Shown here in pieces: positions 1-8,861 of a stretch of 64,000 nucleotides of DNA (within the stretch, counting starts at the first letter, position 1; the number at the start of each line of letters is the position of its first letter). Source of the stretch: Jannaschia sp. GRR-S6-38 (GTDB lineage Bacteria; Pseudomonadota; Alphaproteobacteria; Rhodobacterales; Rhodobacteraceae); contig NZ_CP122537.1 in assembly GCF_029853695.1 (NCBI RefSeq), positions 124,001 through 188,000 of the forward strand, given 5' to 3'. The position numbers and the translations under genes were made by a program. A model generated the notes under the pieces. It was not told the DNA's origin. It searched no databases and saw nothing but the letters and a program-made list of their open reading frames with translations.

Positions 1-1460
1 TAGAGATCGCCGAACTTCGCCTCGAGGTAGCGCAGCAGCGGCTCGGCCGAGGGCGCGTCGCCGGTCGCATGGGCGATCGTCTCCACCGGCTCGCGCAGCC
101 CGCCGAAGCGCTGCAGCCGCTCCGCCATCCAGCCCGTCGCCGGCGACGGGTCGCCCTGCGCCAGCGCGGCGTCCAGATCGGGCAGCTCGCCGCGCAGCGC
201 CGCGAAGAGGCACCCGGCATAGAGGTTGCCCAGCGAATAGGTCGGGAAATATCCCATCAGCCCGACCGACCAATGCACGTCCTGCAGGAAACCGTTCGAC
301 GGCCGGTCGACCGCCTGCCCGAAATCGGCGGCGTAGCGATCGTTCCAGGCGGCCTCCAGATCCTCCACGTCCAGATCGCCGCGCAGCAGCGCGCGCTCCA
401 GGTCGAAGCGCAGCATGACGTGCAGGTTGTAATGCAGCTCGTCCGCCTCGGTGCGGATATAGCCGCTATGGACCGCGTTCACCGCGCGGTAGAAATCGCG
501 CTCCGACCCGACGCCGATCTCGCCGAAGCGGTCCCGCATCCGGCCGTAGAGCCAGCCGCAATAGGCCTCGGACCGGCCAATCTGGTTCTCGTAGCTGCGC
601 GACTGGCTTTCATGCACGCCCATCGAAACGCCGCGACCCAGCGGCGTCAGGCGGTGGTCCGCGGCGATGTTCTGCTCGTAGCAGGCATGCCCGACCTCGT
701 GGATCGTCGAGTAGATGCAGTTGAGCGGATCGGCCTCGTCCACCCGGGTCGTGATCCGCACGTCCAGCCCGGAGCCCGAGGAGAAGGGATGCACCGCCCG
801 GTCGATCCGGCCGCGCTGCAGGTCGTAGCCGAAGGCCTGCGCGATCTCGTGGGCCAGCGCGATCTGCGCGGCCTCGGGGAAATGCCCCGACAGGCGGGGC
901 GCGGGTGCGGCGTCGAGCGCGGTGGCGCGCAGTTCGACCAGCCGGGGGCGCAGCGCGTCGAACATGGCGGCCATTTCGTCCGATTTCGCGCCCGGCTCGT
1001 AATCCTGCATCAGCGCGTCATAGACATCGCCACCCTCGGCCAGCGCGGCCCCCTCCTCGCGGCGCAGGCGCACGATCTCGGCCAACACGGGCAGGAAGGG
1101 CGCGGGGTCGTCGGCCGCCCGCGCCGCGGCCCAGACGCCCTGCCCCAGCGAGGTGACGCGCGCGATCTCTGCGGCGAGCCTGCCCGGCACCTTGCGGTTG
1201 CGCACATAAGCACGGCGCATCAGACGCAGGTTCGCCGCGCCTTGCGTGTCGGGCGCCTCCGCCGCGTCCAGCCAGTCGCCGACCTGCGGGTCGGTGCGGC
1301 GCGCGTGCAGCACCTCCTCCAGCGCGGCCATCTCCTCGGCGCGCTGCGGGGCGGCGCCCTTCGGCATGGTCGTCTCCTGGTCCCAGCCGGTGCGGCCGGC
1401 CACCTGGCCCAGCGCCTCGGTCACGCGCGCATGGGCCATCAGATCGTCATAGGCAGCCAT
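1..1460 (-). CDS. M32 family metallocarboxypeptidase (Taq type), 3' end cut by window
   Basis: Zinc carboxypeptidase of the Taq/M32 family, a cytosolic enzyme that removes C-terminal residues from peptides. The reading frame runs from an ATG at 1460 to the window edge without a stop, giving 486 residues, so it is nearly complete (family about 490-500). The metal site HEVGH lies at residues 254-258, preceded by the family signatures HPFSSG (about 224-229) and DVRITT (about 233-238). The start overlaps the ctaA stop by one base (TGATG), which suggests translational coupling. Only the last few C-terminal codons are missing. Confidence 0.93.
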   Translation of the reverse strand, partial: MAAYDDLMAHARVTEALGQVAGRTGWDQETTMPKGAAPQRAEEMAALEEVLHARRTDPQVGDWLDAAEAPDTQGAANLRLMRRAYVRNRKVPGRLAAEIARVTSLGQGVWAAARAADDPAPFLPVLAEIVRLRREEGAALAEGGDVYDALMQDYEPGAKSDEMAAMFDALRPRLVELRATALDAAPAPRLSGHFPEAAQIALAHEIAQAFGYDLQRGRIDRAVHPFSSGSGLDVRITTRVDEADPLNCIYSTIHEVGHACYEQNIAADHRLTPLGRGVSMGVHESQSRSYENQIGRSEAYCGWLYGRMRDRFGEIGVGSERDFYRAVNAVHSGYIRTEADELHYNLHVMLRFDLERALLRGDLDVEDLEAAWNDRYAADFGQAVDRPSNGFLQDVHWSVGLMGYFPTYSLGNLYAGCLFAALRGELPDLDAALAQGDPSPATGWMAERLQRFGGLREPVETIAHATGDAPSAEPLLRYLEAKFGDL

Positions 1461-2590
1461 CAGGCCCTCACGGATTGGGGAAGCGGGTACTTGGCGCGAT
1501 GCCGGGCGCGCACGGCGAGGCAGATCAGCACGACGGCGCCGAACTGGTGCAGGATCGCGAGCTGCCAGGGGGCGGAGTACATCACCGTCACGATGCCGAT
1601 CACCATCTGCAGCACCGCCACCGCCAGAACGGCCAGGAACGCTCCGCGCGTCGCGACATAGGCGGAGCGGCGCGCCCGCCACCAGGCCACGATGATCACC
1701 GCGAAGAGGACGTATCCCGACACCCGGTGGATGAACTGCACCGTGCCGTCATTCTCGAACAGGTTGCGCCACCAGGGCGACAGCTCCCACATCCCCGGCG
1801 GCGTGAAGCCGCCCGCCATCAAGGGCCAGTCGGTATAGCCGCGCCCGGCATCGATCCCCGCGACCAGCGCGCCGATCAGCACCTGCAGGAAGACGCCCGC
1901 GACCAGCACCGTGCCCCAGCTCATCAGCGTCGCGTCGCGGTCGCGCCGCGCCTGCAGAAGCGCGCCCTCGGGTCGCGACATCGACAGCACGTACCAGGCG
2001 ATCAGCGACAGGATCACGAAGGCCAGCCCCAGATGCGTGGCCAGCCGGTAGGACGCCACGTCCAGCATCGTGCCCGTCAGGCCCGAGGCCACCATCCACC
2101 AGCCGATCGCGCCCTGCAGCCCGCCCAGCGCGCCCAGCGCCAGAAGCCGCCCGGTCCAACCCGGCGGAATGGATTTCGTGACCAGAAGACCCAGGAAGCC
2201 CAGCGCCCAGACCAGCCCGATCACCCGGCCCAGCTGGCGGTGGCCCCATTCCCACCAATAGATGAACTGGAACTCGGACATCGACATGCCGCGGTTTTGC
2301 AGCTGGTATTCGGGGATCGCGCGATAGGCGTCGAACTCGGCCTGCCAATCGGCCTCCGACAGCGGCGGGATCGCGCCCGAGAGCGGCGCCCATTCGGTGA
2401 TCGAAAGCCCCGAGTCGGTCAGCCGCGTCAGACCGCCGACGGCAATCATCACCACGACCAGCGCGAACAGGACCCACAGCCAGATGCGCACCGCCGCGCG
2501 GTTGCCGCGCCGGGCCGCGTCGATCACGCCGCCCTGGGCCGCCGGGCGCCGGGCCTCGCTCACATCCTCGAATATCGCTCGCTTCGCCAT
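1460..2590 (-). CDS. ctaA: Heme A synthase, COX15/CtaA family
   Basis: Oxidises the C8 methyl of heme O to the formyl group of heme A, needed for aa3-type cytochrome oxidase; an integral inner-membrane protein. The 376 residues show about eight hydrophobic segments and the heme-ligand histidine motifs: EFQFIYWWEWGHRQLGR, HLGLAF, FIHRVSGY and ILHQFGAV. An upstream in-frame ATG at 2596 is touched directly by the GGAGG, whereas the ATG at 2590 sits six bases after it, so 2590 is preferred. It is co-directional with the downstream peptidase (one-base overlap) and with trmJ upstream. Confidence 0.95.
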   Translation of the reverse strand: MAKRAIFEDVSEARRPAAQGGVIDAARRGNRAAVRIWLWVLFALVVVMIAVGGLTRLTDSGLSITEWAPLSGAIPPLSEADWQAEFDAYRAIPEYQLQNRGMSMSEFQFIYWWEWGHRQLGRVIGLVWALGFLGLLVTKSIPPGWTGRLLALGALGGLQGAIGWWMVASGLTGTMLDVASYRLATHLGLAFVILSLIAWYVLSMSRPEGALLQARRDRDATLMSWGTVLVAGVFLQVLIGALVAGIDAGRGYTDWPLMAGGFTPPGMWELSPWWRNLFENDGTVQFIHRVSGYVLFAVIIVAWWRARRSAYVATRGAFLAVLAVAVLQMVIGIVTVMYSAPWQLAILHQFGAVVLICLAVRARHRAKYPLPQSVRA

Positions 2591-2666
2591 GTGCATCCTC
2601 CGTCGATGCCGATTTAAGCCCTCGGGGGGCCGCCTGCATCTCCTGTTTTGTCGCAGGCGCGCGGCG

Positions 2667-3407
2667 TCAGCCCCGCTCTTTCCAGCGCACCATCTGGCGC
2701 ATCATGCCGTGGAAGGTCTGCACGTCGGCGCGGGTCAGCGGCATCCGGCTCCAGAGGTTGCGCAGATGCAGCTTCATCGCCGCCGCCTTGCCCTCGGGAA
2801 AGAAGAACCCCGCCTGGTCCAGCCGGTCCTCGAAATGGGCGACCAGCGCGTCGATCTCGGCCTGGTTGGCCCATTCGGTTCCGGCCAGCGCGACCTGCGG
2901 CGCGGGCGCCGCCTCGCGCACCCACTCGTAGCCCATCAGCAGAACGCATTGCGCGAGGTTGAGCGACGGGAAATCCGGGTTCGTCGGCACCGAGACGATG
3001 GCGTTGGCCCGCGCGATGTCGTCGTTCTCGAGCCCCGTGCGCTCGGGCCCGAACAGCACCGCCACCCGCTCGCCCCGCGCGCCGCGGGCGCGGGCCTCGG
3101 CCATGGCGTCCTGCGGGCTGTAGACCGGCTTCGTCAGGTCGCGGTCGCGCGCGGTCGTGGCGAAGACGAAGGCGCAGTCGGCCACGGCCTCGGCGGTCGT
3201 GTCGAAGATCCGCGCGCCGTCCAGCACCCGCCCCGCGCCCGAGGCCAGCGCCACCGCCCGCTCGTTCGGCCAGCCGTCGCGCGGGCTGGTGACGCGCATC
3301 GCCTCCAGCCCGAAATTGAGCATCGAGCGCGCGGCCGCCCCGATATTCTCGCCCATCTGCGGGCGGACCAGGACGAAGGCGGGGCGCGGATCGAAGGCGT
3401 CGGACAT
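2667..3407 (-). CDS. trmJ: tRNA (cytidine/uridine-2'-O-)-methyltransferase TrmJ
   Basis: SPOUT-class methyltransferase that 2'-O-methylates position 32 of tRNAs using S-adenosylmethionine. The 246 residues begin MSDAFDPRPAFVLV and contain the conserved GENIGAAARSMLNFG motif near the N terminus and the knot motifs GPERTGLENDD and SLNLAQCVLLMGYEW. The start at 3407 is chosen because the similarity begins there; an upstream GTG would add an unconserved arginine-rich stretch. No strong Shine-Dalgarno is visible. It lies about 75 bases upstream of ctaA on the same strand. Confidence 0.93.
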   Translation of the reverse strand: MSDAFDPRPAFVLVRPQMGENIGAAARSMLNFGLEAMRVTSPRDGWPNERAVALASGAGRVLDGARIFDTTAEAVADCAFVFATTARDRDLTKPVYSPQDAMAEARARGARGERVAVLFGPERTGLENDDIARANAIVSVPTNPDFPSLNLAQCVLLMGYEWVREAAPAPQVALAGTEWANQAEIDALVAHFEDRLDQAGFFFPEGKAAAMKLHLRNLWSRMPLTRADVQTFHGMMRQMVRWKERG

Positions 3408-3540
3408 GGCCTGCCCGATAGCGCCGGTTGCGCGGCCGCGCAATCGCGCGCGCGGCCCGCGCGGCGAAACCATTCCCGGCCCGCCCTTGCGGGGCGCGGG
3501 GCCGGGCGATACTTCCTCGCCGACCCCGGGGGACCGTCAG

Positions 3541-4149
3541 ATGACCGAAATGCCGCAGCTCTACCTCGTGACCCCGCCCGAGTTCGGGGCGGAGTTTCCC
3601 GACCGGCTCGCCGCCGTGCTCGACGCGCATCCCGTGGCCTGCCTGCGGCTCGACCTCGCTTCGAAGGACGAGGACCGGGTGATGCGCGCCGCCGACGCGG
3701 TGCGCGAGGTGGCCCATGCCCGCGACGTGCCGCTGGTGATCACCGATCACAGCGCGCTCTCGGAGCGGCTGGGCCTCGACGGCGTCCATCTCACCGACAC
3801 GCGCGGCCTGCGCAAGCTGCGTACCGCCTGGGGCCCCGACCCGATCATCGGGGCCTTCTGCGGCACCTCGCGCCATGACGGCATGAACGCGGGCGAAGCG
3901 GGGGCCGATTACGTGGCCTTCGGCCCGGCCGGCCCCACCGCGCTCGGCGCAGGCGCACGCGCCGAGACCGAACTCTTCGCCTGGTGGTCCGAGATGATCG
4001 AGCTGCCCGTCGTGGCCGAGGGCGCGCTCGATGCCGCGACCATCGCCGCGCTCGCGCCGGTCACCGATTTCTTCGCGCTGGGCGAGGAGATCTGGCGCCA
4101 CGACGACCCGCTCGCCGCCCTCAGCGACCTGACGGCAGCCCTTCGCTGA
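3541..4149 (+). CDS. Thiamine-phosphate synthase-like (ThiE fold) protein
   Basis: A 202-residue protein related to ThiE, which joins the pyrimidine and thiazole halves of thiamine phosphate. It keeps the TIM-barrel landmarks VITDHSALSERLGLDGVHLTDT and YVAFGPAGPTALGAG. However, the RxKDR-type phosphate-binding segment and the canonical HLGQxD of true ThiE are altered (HLTDT). It may therefore be a paralogue with a different substrate rather than the housekeeping synthase. A GGGGGAC precedes the ATG. The 3' end overlaps convergently with the acyltransferase gene by 29 bases. No thiamine riboswitch or other thi gene is visible nearby. Confidence 0.75.
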   Translation: MTEMPQLYLVTPPEFGAEFPDRLAAVLDAHPVACLRLDLASKDEDRVMRAADAVREVAHARDVPLVITDHSALSERLGLDGVHLTDTRGLRKLRTAWGPDPIIGAFCGTSRHDGMNAGEAGADYVAFGPAGPTALGAGARAETELFAWWSEMIELPVVAEGALDAATIAALAPVTDFFALGEEIWRHDDPLAALSDLTAALR

Positions 4150-4951
4150 CCAGCCCCGCGCGCACCGCACCCTCCGCCGCCTGCGCCAGCGCCTTGCGGC
4201 CCGGATGGTCCGCCACCCGCAGCGGCGCGTGATAGATCACTGCGATGCGCCCCTGCGGCGCCTGCGCCAGCATCCGCAGCGCGTGATCGGCGAAACCGCG
4301 ATCGCCCCACCAGCCGTAGAACGCCTCCGGCGTCCCCGGCGGCGCGTGATAGGCCAGCGTGACCGGCTGGACCTGCATCGCCGGCAGCGCGGGCGAGAAG
4401 AAGGCCTGGAACAGCGTGGGCTTGAACCGCAGAAGCCGCCGCCCGTCGGTCGAGGTGCCCTCGGGAAAGAACAGCAGCCGGTGCCCCGCCTGCAGCCGCG
4501 CCTCGAACAGCGCCTGCTGCGCGCGCGCCTCGCGCGGGTCGCGGCGGATGAAGACCGTGCCCGTCGCCCGCGCCAGCCAGCCGATCCCCGGCCAGCCCGC
4601 CACCTCGGCCTTGGAGACGAAATAGATCCGCTTCGACGCGTTCAGCGCAAAGATGTCGAGCCAGGAGGCATGGTTCGACACCACCGCCCCCGTGCCCCGC
4701 ATCACCGCGCCCCGCACCTCGCGCCGGATGCCAAGGATGACGAACGCCGCCTTGCACACGCCCTGCGTGATCCAGGGCGTGACCGGCCGGTGCAGCCCAA
4801 AAAGCGGCCGCTCGACCAGCCGCACGGCCAACAGGATCAGCAGTCCGCCGAAGACCACGACGGTCAGGACCGATCCGCGCAGCACCACGCGCAGCCAGCC
4901 CGCCGGCGAGATCGGCGACAGCGTCGGCTGCGGCGCGGCATCCCACATCAT
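4121..4951 (-). CDS. olsA: 1-acylglycerol-3-phosphate-type O-acyltransferase, probable OlsA
   Basis: Membrane-associated PlsC-family acyltransferase of 276 residues. It has an N-terminal hydrophobic segment (about 25-45), the catalytic NHASWLD (His94, Asp99) and the FPEGTS acyl-acceptor motif (162-167). Because it is translationally coupled (ATGA, four-base overlap) to an OlsB-like gene, the likely role is the O-acylation of lyso-ornithine lipid, the second step of ornithine-lipid synthesis. A general lysophosphatidate acyltransferase function cannot be excluded from sequence alone. The gene begins with tandem ATG codons. Confidence 0.85.
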   Translation of the reverse strand: MMWDAAPQPTLSPISPAGWLRVVLRGSVLTVVVFGGLLILLAVRLVERPLFGLHRPVTPWITQGVCKAAFVILGIRREVRGAVMRGTGAVVSNHASWLDIFALNASKRIYFVSKAEVAGWPGIGWLARATGTVFIRRDPREARAQQALFEARLQAGHRLLFFPEGTSTDGRRLLRFKPTLFQAFFSPALPAMQVQPVTLAYHAPPGTPEAFYGWWGDRGFADHALRMLAQAPQGRIAVIYHAPLRVADHPGRKALAQAAEGAVRAGLVSEGLPSGR

Positions 4952-5652
4952 GACGGGGCGGCGGCCTCCATCCGGGCGGCGATGCGCGGCAGGGGCCCGG
5001 CCGGGACCTTCGCCATGTCGAGCACCATGCAGATGTCGACCGTGTCGAAATCCGGGTCCCGCCAGGCGCCCTCGCCGACCCAGGCCCCGGCCCGCAGGTA
5101 GGTCTTGATCAGCGCCGGCACCGCGCGCATCGCGGCCCGGGGCGCGGTTCCGGCCACGGCGACGGCGTTCGGCCCGTGGGCCACCGGGCGCAGCGCCTCG
5201 GGGGCCAGCGCCTCCTGGCGCAGGCGGCGCAGCGCCTCCATGTGGCGCGCCGCATCGGCCCCCGGGAAGGAGGCGGTGCCCACCAGATAGCCGACCCCCC
5301 GCGCCCGCAGCGCGTCGAGCAGCCCGCGGAACAGGTAGAGCCCCGCCGTCCCGCCGCGATAGTCGGGATGCAGGCAGCTGCGCCCCGCCTCGGCCAGCGG
5401 CCGCCCGGTCGCGACCAGCCGCGACAGGTCGAACTCGCGCGCAGTGTATTCGGCGCCCATCGCCAGCCGCAGCGTGCCCACCGCGCCCAGCCCGGGCCGG
5501 TCGGCATCGCGCAGCACCAGATGCTCGCAGGCCGCGTCATGCGCGTCGCCATCGTCCCGCGCGCCCATCTCGCCCACGAAGACCGCCCGCCGCAGCGCCA
5601 GCGCGGCGCGCAGCTCCTCCGGGGTCCGGCCAAGCGTCAGGTGGGGTCTCAT
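4948..5652 (-). CDS. olsB: L-ornithine N-alpha-acyltransferase, OlsB
   Basis: GNAT-fold enzyme that transfers a 3-hydroxyacyl group from acyl carrier protein to the alpha amine of ornithine, making lyso-ornithine lipid. The 234-residue protein has the family signatures AGRSCLHPDYRGG and a C-terminal PALIKTYLRAGAWVGEGA followed by DPDFDTVDICMV. The start at 5652 (MRPHLTLG) is taken because an upstream ATG adds only a basic stretch. It forms a two-gene unit with olsA. A perfect CtrA-type box lies 76-91 bases upstream of the start, which suggests cell-cycle or phosphorelay control. Confidence 0.88.
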   Translation of the reverse strand: MRPHLTLGRTPEELRAALALRRAVFVGEMGARDDGDAHDAACEHLVLRDADRPGLGAVGTLRLAMGAEYTAREFDLSRLVATGRPLAEAGRSCLHPDYRGGTAGLYLFRGLLDALRARGVGYLVGTASFPGADAARHMEALRRLRQEALAPEALRPVAHGPNAVAVAGTAPRAAMRAVPALIKTYLRAGAWVGEGAWRDPDFDTVDICMVLDMAKVPAGPLPRIAARMEAAAPS

Positions 5653-5727
5653 GGCGCGCCGGTTAGTCCGAGCAGCGGCGGCGCGCAAGCGGCGGGCCCT
5701 TGCCGGGCCGCCCGGCGGGCGGCAAGG

Positions 5728-5743
5728 TTAACCATGCTTTAAC
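5728..5743. promoter_or_regulatory. Perfect CtrA-type box (TTAA-N7-TTAAC)
   Basis: TTAA at 5728-5731, seven bases, then TTAAC at 5739-5743: an exact match to the alphaproteobacterial CtrA site. It is almost symmetrical, so it reads as a site on both strands. It sits 76 bases upstream of olsB and just beyond the 3' end of the DUF3553 gene, so olsB-olsA is the expected target. TTAA is scarce in this GC-rich window, which makes chance less likely. Confidence 0.65.
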
Positions 5744-5764
5744 CTACGGCGTGTCACCCGGGGT

Positions 5765-5947
5765 TCACTCGAAGACCGGAAGGAGTCCGATGCGCGACCC
5801 GTCGATCACCTGCTTGCCCGCATTCTCGAAATTGACCGTGACCCGGTCGCCGATCTTCGACTGGACCTGCCCCAGCCCCCAATCGGGCGCGTCGGGGTGG
5901 CGGACCAGCATGCCCGGCTCGAGGATGGAGTTGAGATCGCGGCTCAC
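5765..5947 (-). CDS. DUF3553 small protein
   Basis: A 60-residue conserved small protein with the DUF3553 pattern GMLVRHPDAPDWGLGQVQS, then RVTVNFENAGKQVIDG and a GLLPV end. It looks like a single small beta-barrel, CarD/Tudor-like, but no function is established. The best start is a GTG at 5947 with GGAG seven bases upstream; an internal ATG (MLVRHPD) would give a shorter form. It is divergent from chpT with only 12 bases between the proposed starts. Confidence 0.85.
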   Translation of the reverse strand: MSRDLNSILEPGMLVRHPDAPDWGLGQVQSKIGDRVTVNFENAGKQVIDGSRIGLLPVFE

Positions 5948-5959
5948 GGGGCGGCTCCG

Positions 5960-6604
5960 TTGACGGGGGCGAAGGGGTCGGGGGCACGAGCCAAGCCTAG
6001 CGCAGGATCCGCCGGGGACGAGCCCGATCTGGTCGCCCTCTTGGGATCGCGGCTCTGCCACGACCTCGTCAGTCCGATCGGCGCGATCGGCAACGGGCTC
6101 GAATTGCTGGAGCTGTCGGGCAAGGGCGGCGAGGAGGTGGCGCTCATTCGCAGCGCGCTCGACGCCGCGGTGGCGCGCATCCGGTTCTTCCGCTTGGCCT
6201 TCGGCGCTGGCGCCCCCGAGGCCCGGATCGCGGCGCGCGAGATCCGCGAGGTGCTCGACGACATGTATCGCGACACCCGCAGCAAGGTGCTCTGGCGCGA
6301 CACCGAGGAGCATGCGCGCGCCGAGATGCGCCTCGCCTGCCTCGCGCTCAACTGCATCGAGGTGGCGACGCCCTGGGGCGCCAAGATCGAGGTCACGCGC
6401 AACGGCCAGGCCTGGGTGATGCATGTCGACGCCAAGCGGCTGCGCATCGATCAGCCGCTCTGGATGTCGCTGGGCCGGGGCGAGCTGCCGGGCGACCTGA
6501 AGGGCTCCGAAGTGCAGTTCGGCATCCTTGCCGCGCTGTCGCGGGACCTGCGGCGCCCGGTCTCGGTCAGCGCAGACGAGACGCATCTGAGCCTCATCGT
6601 CTGA
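5960..6604 (+). CDS. chpT: Histidine phosphotransferase ChpT
   Basis: ChpT is the dimeric phosphotransfer protein that carries phosphate from CckA to CtrA (and CpdR). The diagnostic helix SRLCHDLVSPIGAIGNGLELLEL contains the phospho-accepting His, and a degenerate HATPase-like C-terminal domain follows. The start is uncertain. A TTG at 5960 gives 214 residues, the usual length, but has a poor ribosome site; an ATG at 5897 would overlap the divergent DUF3553 gene. cckA lies 30 kb away in the same window. Confidence 0.9.
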   Translation: MTGAKGSGARAKPSAGSAGDEPDLVALLGSRLCHDLVSPIGAIGNGLELLELSGKGGEEVALIRSALDAAVARIRFFRLAFGAGAPEARIAAREIREVLDDMYRDTRSKVLWRDTEEHARAEMRLACLALNCIEVATPWGAKIEVTRNGQAWVMHVDAKRLRIDQPLWMSLGRGELPGDLKGSEVQFGILAALSRDLRRPVSVSADETHLSLIV

Positions 6605-6645
6605 CCGCCGCGCCGCGCCCGCCTCGGGTCAGGTTCAAGCCGGGT

Positions 6646-7160
<515 letters not shown>

Positions 7161-7164
<4 letters not shown>

Positions 7165-7835
7165 GTTGCCTCCCGTTCGCGGAATTCGGCGCCCAGGCCG
7201 CGCGTGAACTCGGTCAGCCAGGGCTGCCGGTCGCGGCGCAGTCGCTCGCCGGTCAGGATCGTGCGCAGCCGCGCCTCGCAGGCATCGGCATCGTCGTTGA
7301 CCAGCACGTAATCGTATTCCGCCCAATGGCTGATCTCGGCCTCGGATTTCGCCATCCGCGCCTCGATCACCTCCGGGCTGTCCTGCCCACGATCCTGCAG
7401 CCGCCGCTCCAGCTCGGCGATCGAGGGCGGCAGGATGAAGATCGACACCACATCCCGGCCCAGCGCCGAGTTGCGGATCTGCTGGCCGCCCTGCCAGTCG
7501 ATGTCGAAGATCACATCCCGCCCCGCGCGCAGCGCTTCCTCGACCGGGGCGCGGGGGCTGCCGTAATGGTTCCCGAAGACCTCGGCATGTTCCAGCATCT
7601 CGCCGTCCAGCACCATCTTTCCGAAGGCCTCGCGCGAGCGGAAATAGTAATGCACGCCCTCCGTCTCGTCGGGGCGCGGCGCGCGCGTCGTGGCCGAGAC
7701 CGAGAAGCTGAGCGTCGGATCCCACTCCATCAGCCGCCGCGCCATCGTCGATTTTCCCGCCCCCGAGGGGCTGGAGAGGATGATCGCCAGGCCCCGGCGC
7801 GTTCCCTGGATCATGTCGGCGCGTCGCATGCTCAT
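7161..7835 (-). CDS. gmk: Guanylate kinase
   Basis: Phosphorylates GMP to GDP with ATP in purine nucleotide metabolism. The 224 residues carry the P-loop [10 protein letters not shown], the GMP-binding stretch [17 protein letters not shown] and the [13 protein letters not shown] core. The start at 7835 (MSMRRADM) overlaps the yicC stop by four bases; an ATG two codons later is an alternative. The yicC-gmk pairing is widespread in bacteria. Confidence 0.96.
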
Positions 7836-8680
7836 TCCACGTTCTGGACCTGCTCGCGCAGGCGGTCGATCACCGCCTTCAGCGCCAACCCGATCTCGGT
7901 CATCTCGGTCATCTGCGCCTTCGAGCACAGCGTGTTGGCCTCGCGGTTGAATTCCTGCGTCAGGAAATCCAGCCGCCGGCCGGCGGGTTTCGTCTCGTCG
8001 AGCAGCGCCCGCGCGGCGGCGACATGCGCGTCGAGCCGGTCCAGCTCCTCGGCGATGTCGGCCTTAACGGCCAGCGCGGCGATCTCGGTGGCGACCCGGC
8101 GCTCATCGAGCCCGGCCTCGGCCACGCGGGCCAGCGCGGCGCGGAAGGCTTCGGCCATGTGATCGGCGCGCGCCGCGCCCAGCGCGCGGGCACGGTCGGT
8201 CAGCGCCGCGATCTCGTCGACCTGCTCCGCCAGCACCGCGCGCAGCGCCGCGCCCTCGCGCGCCCGGTCCGCCGCGAAGGCAGTCGTCAGCTCGCCCAGG
8301 GCCGCCACCAGCGCGTCCAGCGGCGGTGGATCGGCCTCGCCAGCCTCCCAGACGCCGCGCAGGCCCAGGATCTGCGCCGCGCTGACTGGCGCCAGCGGCT
8401 GCGTGGCGCGGGCGGCGACCTGCGAGAGCGCGTCGAGCGCCCGGTCCAGCCCCGCCAGATCAAGCCGCGGCGCCGCCCCCGCCGCCTCGCCGCCCAGCCG
8501 CAGCGACAGGGTCACCCCGCCCCGCGCCGCCACCGCGCCCAGCGCGGCCCGCGCGGCGGGCTCCAGCCCGGCCACCTCGGGCAGGCGCAGCCGCAGGTCC
8601 AGCCCGCGGGCATTGACCGAGCGCAGCTCCCAGCGGCGGCCGTCGCGGTCCAGCGCGGCATATCCCGTCATGGATTTCAT
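7832..8680 (-). CDS. yicC: YicC/YloC family endoribonuclease
   Basis: A 282-residue member of the YicC family, for which endoribonuclease activity has been described. The N terminus MKSMTGYA and the C-terminal [21 protein letters not shown] segment are family signatures. The start at 8680 (MKSMTGY) is fixed by the conserved N terminus; upstream in-frame ATGs are rejected. First gene of the yicC-gmk-gamma carbonic anhydrase unit. A near-match CtrA box lies about 60 bases upstream. Confidence 0.93.
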   Translation of the reverse strand: MKSMTGYAALDRDGRRWELRSVNARGLDLRLRLPEVAGLEPAARAALGAVAARGGVTLSLRLGGEAAGAAPRLDLAGLDRALDALSQVAARATQPLAPVSAAQILGLRGVWEAGEADPPPLDALVAALGELTTAFAADRAREGAALRAVLAEQVDEIAALTDRARALGAARADHMAEAFRAALARVAEAGLDERRVATEIAALAVKADIAEELDRLDAHVAAARALLDETKPAGRRLDFLTQEFNREANTLCSKAQMTEMTEIGLALKAVIDRLREQVQNVE

Positions 8681-8738
8681 CGCCCGTGGCCTAGCCCGCG
8701 ACGCGGGCCGGGTCCAGCGCCCCGCGCGCCCGCTCCCG

Positions 8739-8753
8739 TTAACCATCGGTAAA
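8739..8753. promoter_or_regulatory. Near-match CtrA box (TTAA-N7-TAAA)
   Basis: TTAA at 8739-8742, seven bases, then TAAA at 8750-8753, one mismatch to the eight-base CtrA consensus. It lies between divergent yicC and the PAS-domain gene, about 60 bases from yicC. Weaker than the boxes at 5728 and 36963. Confidence 0.35.
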
Positions 8754-8755
8754 GG

Positions 8756-8769
8756 AATTGCGCGCAATT
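8756..8769. repeat. 14-bp perfect palindrome upstream of PAS gene
   Basis: AATTGCGCGCAATT, a perfect 14-base palindrome in the divergent region between yicC and the PAS-domain gene. It could be an operator for a dimeric regulator. A second palindrome with a related AATTGC core follows 54 bases later. Confidence 0.5.
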
Positions 8770-8822
8770 TGTGGCAACCTGCCTTAGTTTCGTCAAAGAC
8801 GGCAGGGGGTTGCCGCGGATCG

Positions 8823-8836
8823 GCCGCAATTGCGGC
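8823..8836. repeat. Second 14-bp perfect palindrome upstream of PAS gene
   Basis: GCCGCAATTGCGGC, perfectly palindromic and about 26 bases before the PAS-gene ATG. It shares the GCAATT/AATTGC core with the palindrome at 8756-8769, so the two may be paired binding sites. Confidence 0.5.
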
Positions 8837-8861
8837 GCCGCGTCCAGGGCCCCCGCAACGG

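Noticed and set aside
5897..5959. Upstream ATG start for chpT
   Set aside because: It would run through the divergent DUF3553 gene and add residues not typical of ChpT; kept only as an alternative.
8059..8075. CCTTAACGG in yicC as a CtrA half site
   Set aside because: It is inside coding sequence and lacks the second TTAA at the right spacing.
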